Source: Glacieibacterium sp965200405
Lineage (GTDB): Bacteria; Pseudomonadota; Alphaproteobacteria; Sphingomonadales; Sphingomonadaceae
Assembly (NCBI RefSeq): GCF_965200405.1
Contig: NZ_OZ241356.1
Span: 3,472,001 to 3,536,000 of the forward strand
Length of the DNA: 64,000 nucleotides
Direction of reading: 5' to 3'
The translations under genes were made by a program, and so were the position numbers. Below the pieces are notes generated by a model, which had not been told where the DNA came from, ran no database searches, and saw only the letters and a list, made by a program, of their open reading frames with translations. Shown piece by piece: positions 58,339 through 64,000 of the stretch; within the stretch, counting starts at the first letter, position 1, and each line of letters opens with the position of its first letter.

Positions 58339-59670
58339 TTACAGGTCGATCAGCAGGCGGGCCGGGTCCTCGATCGCTTCCTTGACGCGGACCAGGAAGG
58401 TCACGGCTTCGCGGCCGTCGACCAGGCGGTGGTCGTAGCTGAGTGCGAGGTACATCATCGGGCGGATGACGATCTGGCCGTCACGGACGACCGGGCGCTC
58501 TTCGATGCGGTGCATGCCGAGCACGCCCGACTGCGGCGTGTTGAGGATCGGCGTCGACATCAACGAGCCGAAGACGCCGCCGTTGGTGATCGTGAACGTG
58601 CCGCCCTGCATGTCCTCCAGCTTCAACTGGCCGGCGCCGGCGCGCTTGCCGAAGTCGCCGATGGCCTTTTCGGTCTGCGCGAAGGTCAGCTTGTCGGCGT
58701 TCTTCAGGACCGGCACGACGAGGCCACCCGGCGAGGATACCGCGATGCCGAGGTCGGCATAATCGCGGTAGACGATCTCGTCGCCTTCGATGGCGGCGTT
58801 GACCGAGGGGACGTCGCGCAGCGCCAGCGTCACGGCGTGGACGAAGAACGACATGAAGCCGAGGCGGACGCCGTGCTTCTTCTCGAACAGATCCTTGTAG
58901 CGGGCGCGGGCGGCCATCACCTGGGTCATGTCGACGTCGTTGAACGTCGTCAGCATCGCCGCGGTGTTCTGCGCTTCCTTCAGGCGGCGCGCGATGGTCT
59001 GGCGCAGGCGCGTCATGCGGACGCGCTCCTCCTTGCGGGTCGGCGCAGCATCGGTGGCGGCAGCGGCCGGAGCAGCGGCGCCGACGACCTTGGCGGTGCC
59101 GGCTTCGATCGCAGCGAGGACGTCGGCCTTGGTCAGGCGGCCTTCGAGCCCGGTGCCGGTGATCGACTTCCCATCGAGGTTATAGTCGCCGAGCAGGCGG
59201 CGGACGGCGGGGGCCATCGCGTCGTAAGGATCGGCGGCTGGAGCCGGCTCGGCCTTGGGCGCAGGCGCCTGGGCGCCGGGTGCAGGCACGTCGATCTTGG
59301 TCTCGACAGGCTTGGCAGCCTCGGGCGCAGGCTTCGGCGCCTCAGGAGCAGGCTTTGGTGCCTCCGCCGCGGGCTTGGCAGCGCTCTCGACCACGGCAGG
59401 CGTCGGTGCGGCAGCCTGTGCGGCACCACCGGCGGCGCCCTCGATCCGGGCGATGGTCGCGCCGATGACGACGGTGTCGCCGACCTTGACCAGCTGCTCG
59501 CCCATGATGCCGGCGACCGGCGACGGCACTTCGACCGCGACCTTGTCGGTTTCGAGGCTGACGATCGGCTCGTCAGCGGCGACCTTGTCGCCGGGGTTCT
59601 TCAGCCATTGGCCGACGGTGGCCTCGGTGATCGATTCGCCCAGCGCCGGGATGGTGACGTCGGTTGCCAT
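58339..59670 (-). CDS. odhB: 2-Oxoglutarate dehydrogenase E2, dihydrolipoyl succinyltransferase
   Basis: The E2 enzyme forms the complex core. The 443 residues begin with one lipoyl domain (lipoyl lysine in VSLETDKVAVEVPSP). A long Ala/Pro/Lys linker with repeats of EAPKPAP (about residues 95-150) and a peripheral-subunit-binding domain (PAVRRLLGDYNLDGKSITGTGLEGRLTKADV) follow. The catalytic domain ends in SYDHRLVDGREAV (H-x3-D-G). The ATG at 59670 has AGGA upstream and gives the expected MATDVTIPALGESI start. Confidence 0.98.
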   Translation of the reverse strand: MATDVTIPALGESITEATVGQWLKNPGDKVAADEPIVSLETDKVAVEVPSPVAGIMGEQLVKVGDTVVIGATIARIEGAAGGAAQAAAPTPAVVESAAKPAAEAPKPAPEAPKPAPEAAKPVETKIDVPAPGAQAPAPKAEPAPAADPYDAMAPAVRRLLGDYNLDGKSITGTGLEGRLTKADVLAAIEAGTAKVVGAAAPAAAATDAAPTRKEERVRMTRLRQTIARRLKEAQNTAAMLTTFNDVDMTQVMAARARYKDLFEKKHGVRLGFMSFFVHAVTLALRDVPSVNAAIEGDEIVYRDYADLGIAVSSPGGLVVPVLKNADKLTFAQTEKAIGDFGKRAGAGQLKLEDMQGGTFTITNGGVFGSLMSTPILNTPQSGVLGMHRIEERPVVRDGQIVIRPMMYLALSYDHRLVDGREAVTFLVRVKEAIEDPARLLIDL

Positions 59671-59674
59671 GAGA

Positions 59675-62524
<2,850 letters not shown>

Positions 62525-62612
62525 TACGCGTCCTTCTCGCACTCGCCCGGCGATGTAGCGGCGCATGTCGCCAATGTCACCCGCTACGGACGCATGGCTC
62601 GCATGTTTACCG

Positions 62613-62992
62613 TTAGTGGCGCCCGGAACGAAAGTTCAATTCCAGCAGGATACCGTTCGGCTCGGTGACGAAGACCTGCTTGAGATCGCTCGCGACGACG
62701 TGATTGCAACGGTATGCGATGCCCAGCCGGTCGAGACGCGCCGTCATTGCATCATGGCCGCTGCAATCGAGCGCGACATGATCGAGCGGGCCGGTATCGC
62801 CGCTGCCCCGGGCCGGCGCTGAATCGAGATGAAACAGCGCGCGGCCGGTGCCGTCGTAGATCCAGGTATAGCGCGCCGGATCGAGTCCGCTGATCGGCGG
62901 TCCGGCGGTGAGCTCGAGCACGTCGGTGAAGAACCGCACCGTCTCGCTCATCGAGACAGTGCGGATATTGACGTGATCGAGCCCGTTGACAG

Positions 62993-62996
<4 letters not shown>
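62613..62996 (-). CDS. VOC (glyoxalase/bleomycin resistance) family protein inside the TCA operon
   Basis: The 127-residue protein has the paired beta-alpha-beta-beta-beta modules of the vicinal oxygen chelate family: GLDHVNIRTVSMSETVRFFTDVLELTAGPP and PLDHVALDCSGHDAMTARLDRLGIAYRCNHV. The metal-ligand positions appear to be H (LDHVN), H (LDHVAL) and E (GILLELNF). Substrate is unknown. It sits between sucD and odhA, its GTG start overlapping the sucD stop as GTGA, so it should be made with the succinyl-CoA ligase. Confidence 0.88.
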
Positions 62997-63867
<871 letters not shown>

Positions 63868-63868
<1 letters not shown>

Positions 63869-64000
63869 CAGGCAGCCTTCTTCACTTCGGCGACGATCTT
63901 CGCCGCTGCGTCACCGAGATTGTCGCCCGAGATGATGGGCAGGCCCGAATTGGCCAGGATTTCCTTGCCGAGCTCGACGTTGGTGCCCTCGAGGCGGACG
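63868..64000 (-). CDS. sucC: Succinyl-CoA ligase beta subunit, 3' end only
   Basis: The last 43 residues of the beta subunit are visible; the rest is outside the window on the right. RLEGTNVELGKEILANSGLP and the run ending VKKAA match the SucC C-terminus, in which R-L-E-G-T-N-V-x-x-G-K-x-x-L is highly conserved. It leads the sucC-sucD-VOC-odhA-odhB-lpd operon. Confidence 0.96.

Overview
The window is chromosomal DNA from a high-GC alphaproteobacterium, most likely a member of the Sphingomonadales. The signs are a CtrA response regulator next to a SciP-type DUF1153 protein, the bamD-recN-ligA order, the sucCD-odhA-odhB-lpd block, a metal-ligand-free (non-cysteine) HemB, and the pattern of fliE-to-flhB genes with an FlbD-like sigma-54 activator. 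Genus is not decidable from what I can read. Genes are packed tightly. Many neighbours share 4-base ATGA, GTGA or TTGA start/stop overlaps. No stretch longer than about 250 bases lacks a gene.

Layout. 1-2.4 kb: the start of a TPR protein that runs off the left edge, a DUF2786 protein and a tRNA-Gln. 2.4-6.2 kb, minus strand: a WecA/MraY-type sugar-phosphate transferase, fabI, a YihY/BrkB membrane protein and a DnaJ-type co-chaperone. 6.4-10.4 kb, plus strand: pdxH, a long GC-rich inverted repeat, a cation diffusion facilitator, a PhzF protein and a soluble cytochrome P450. 10.4-12.5 kb: a winged-helix regulator with a degenerate receiver, and a sigma-54 activator that has only AAA+ and HTH parts. 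12.4-26.5 kb: one uninterrupted minus-strand flagellar operon, flbD-fliEFGHIJKLMNOPQR-flhB-fliD-fliS. It is preceded by an exact-consensus sigma-54 promoter, a 16-base palindrome and an upstream inverted repeat that could be the activator site.

26.7-34.6 kb: mnmA; sciP and ctrA, the cell-cycle control pair; then minus-strand rpiB-glyA-nrdR-trmJ; then murI, a hot-dog thioesterase and 3-hydroxyisobutyryl-CoA hydrolase. 34.7-45.8 kb: a DUF898 membrane protein with an M48 protease, a greA-family factor, hemB, argC followed by two tandem GNAT acetyltransferases and a third facing them, a pnuC-nadR-like salvage pair coupled to an unknown membrane protein, an SDR and prmA. 45.9-50.7 kb: ligA, recN and bamD. 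50.7-56.9 kb: a 2'-5' RNA ligase-like protein with a PRC-barrel and a small membrane protein, sppA, a TRIC/UPF0126 channel, a mazEF-like toxin-antitoxin pair, an aldo/keto reductase and an unknown membrane-anchored protein. 56.9-64 kb: the 2-oxoglutarate dehydrogenase and succinyl-CoA ligase block (lpd, odhB, odhA, a VOC protein, sucD, and the 3' end of sucC).

The centre of interest is motility control. The flagellar basal-body/export operon appears to be driven by sigma-54 through an FlbD-like activator encoded as its first gene. A second, receiver-less activator sits at its far end, and ctrA/sciP lie just upstream. Several parts are unusual: FlhB has NPSE where NPTH is expected, and FliM lacks the N-terminal CheY-binding motif. 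I saw no CRISPR array, prophage or insertion sequence, and I do not see a clearly new multi-gene system. The best leads are the flagellar regulatory arrangement and a few unknown coupled genes.
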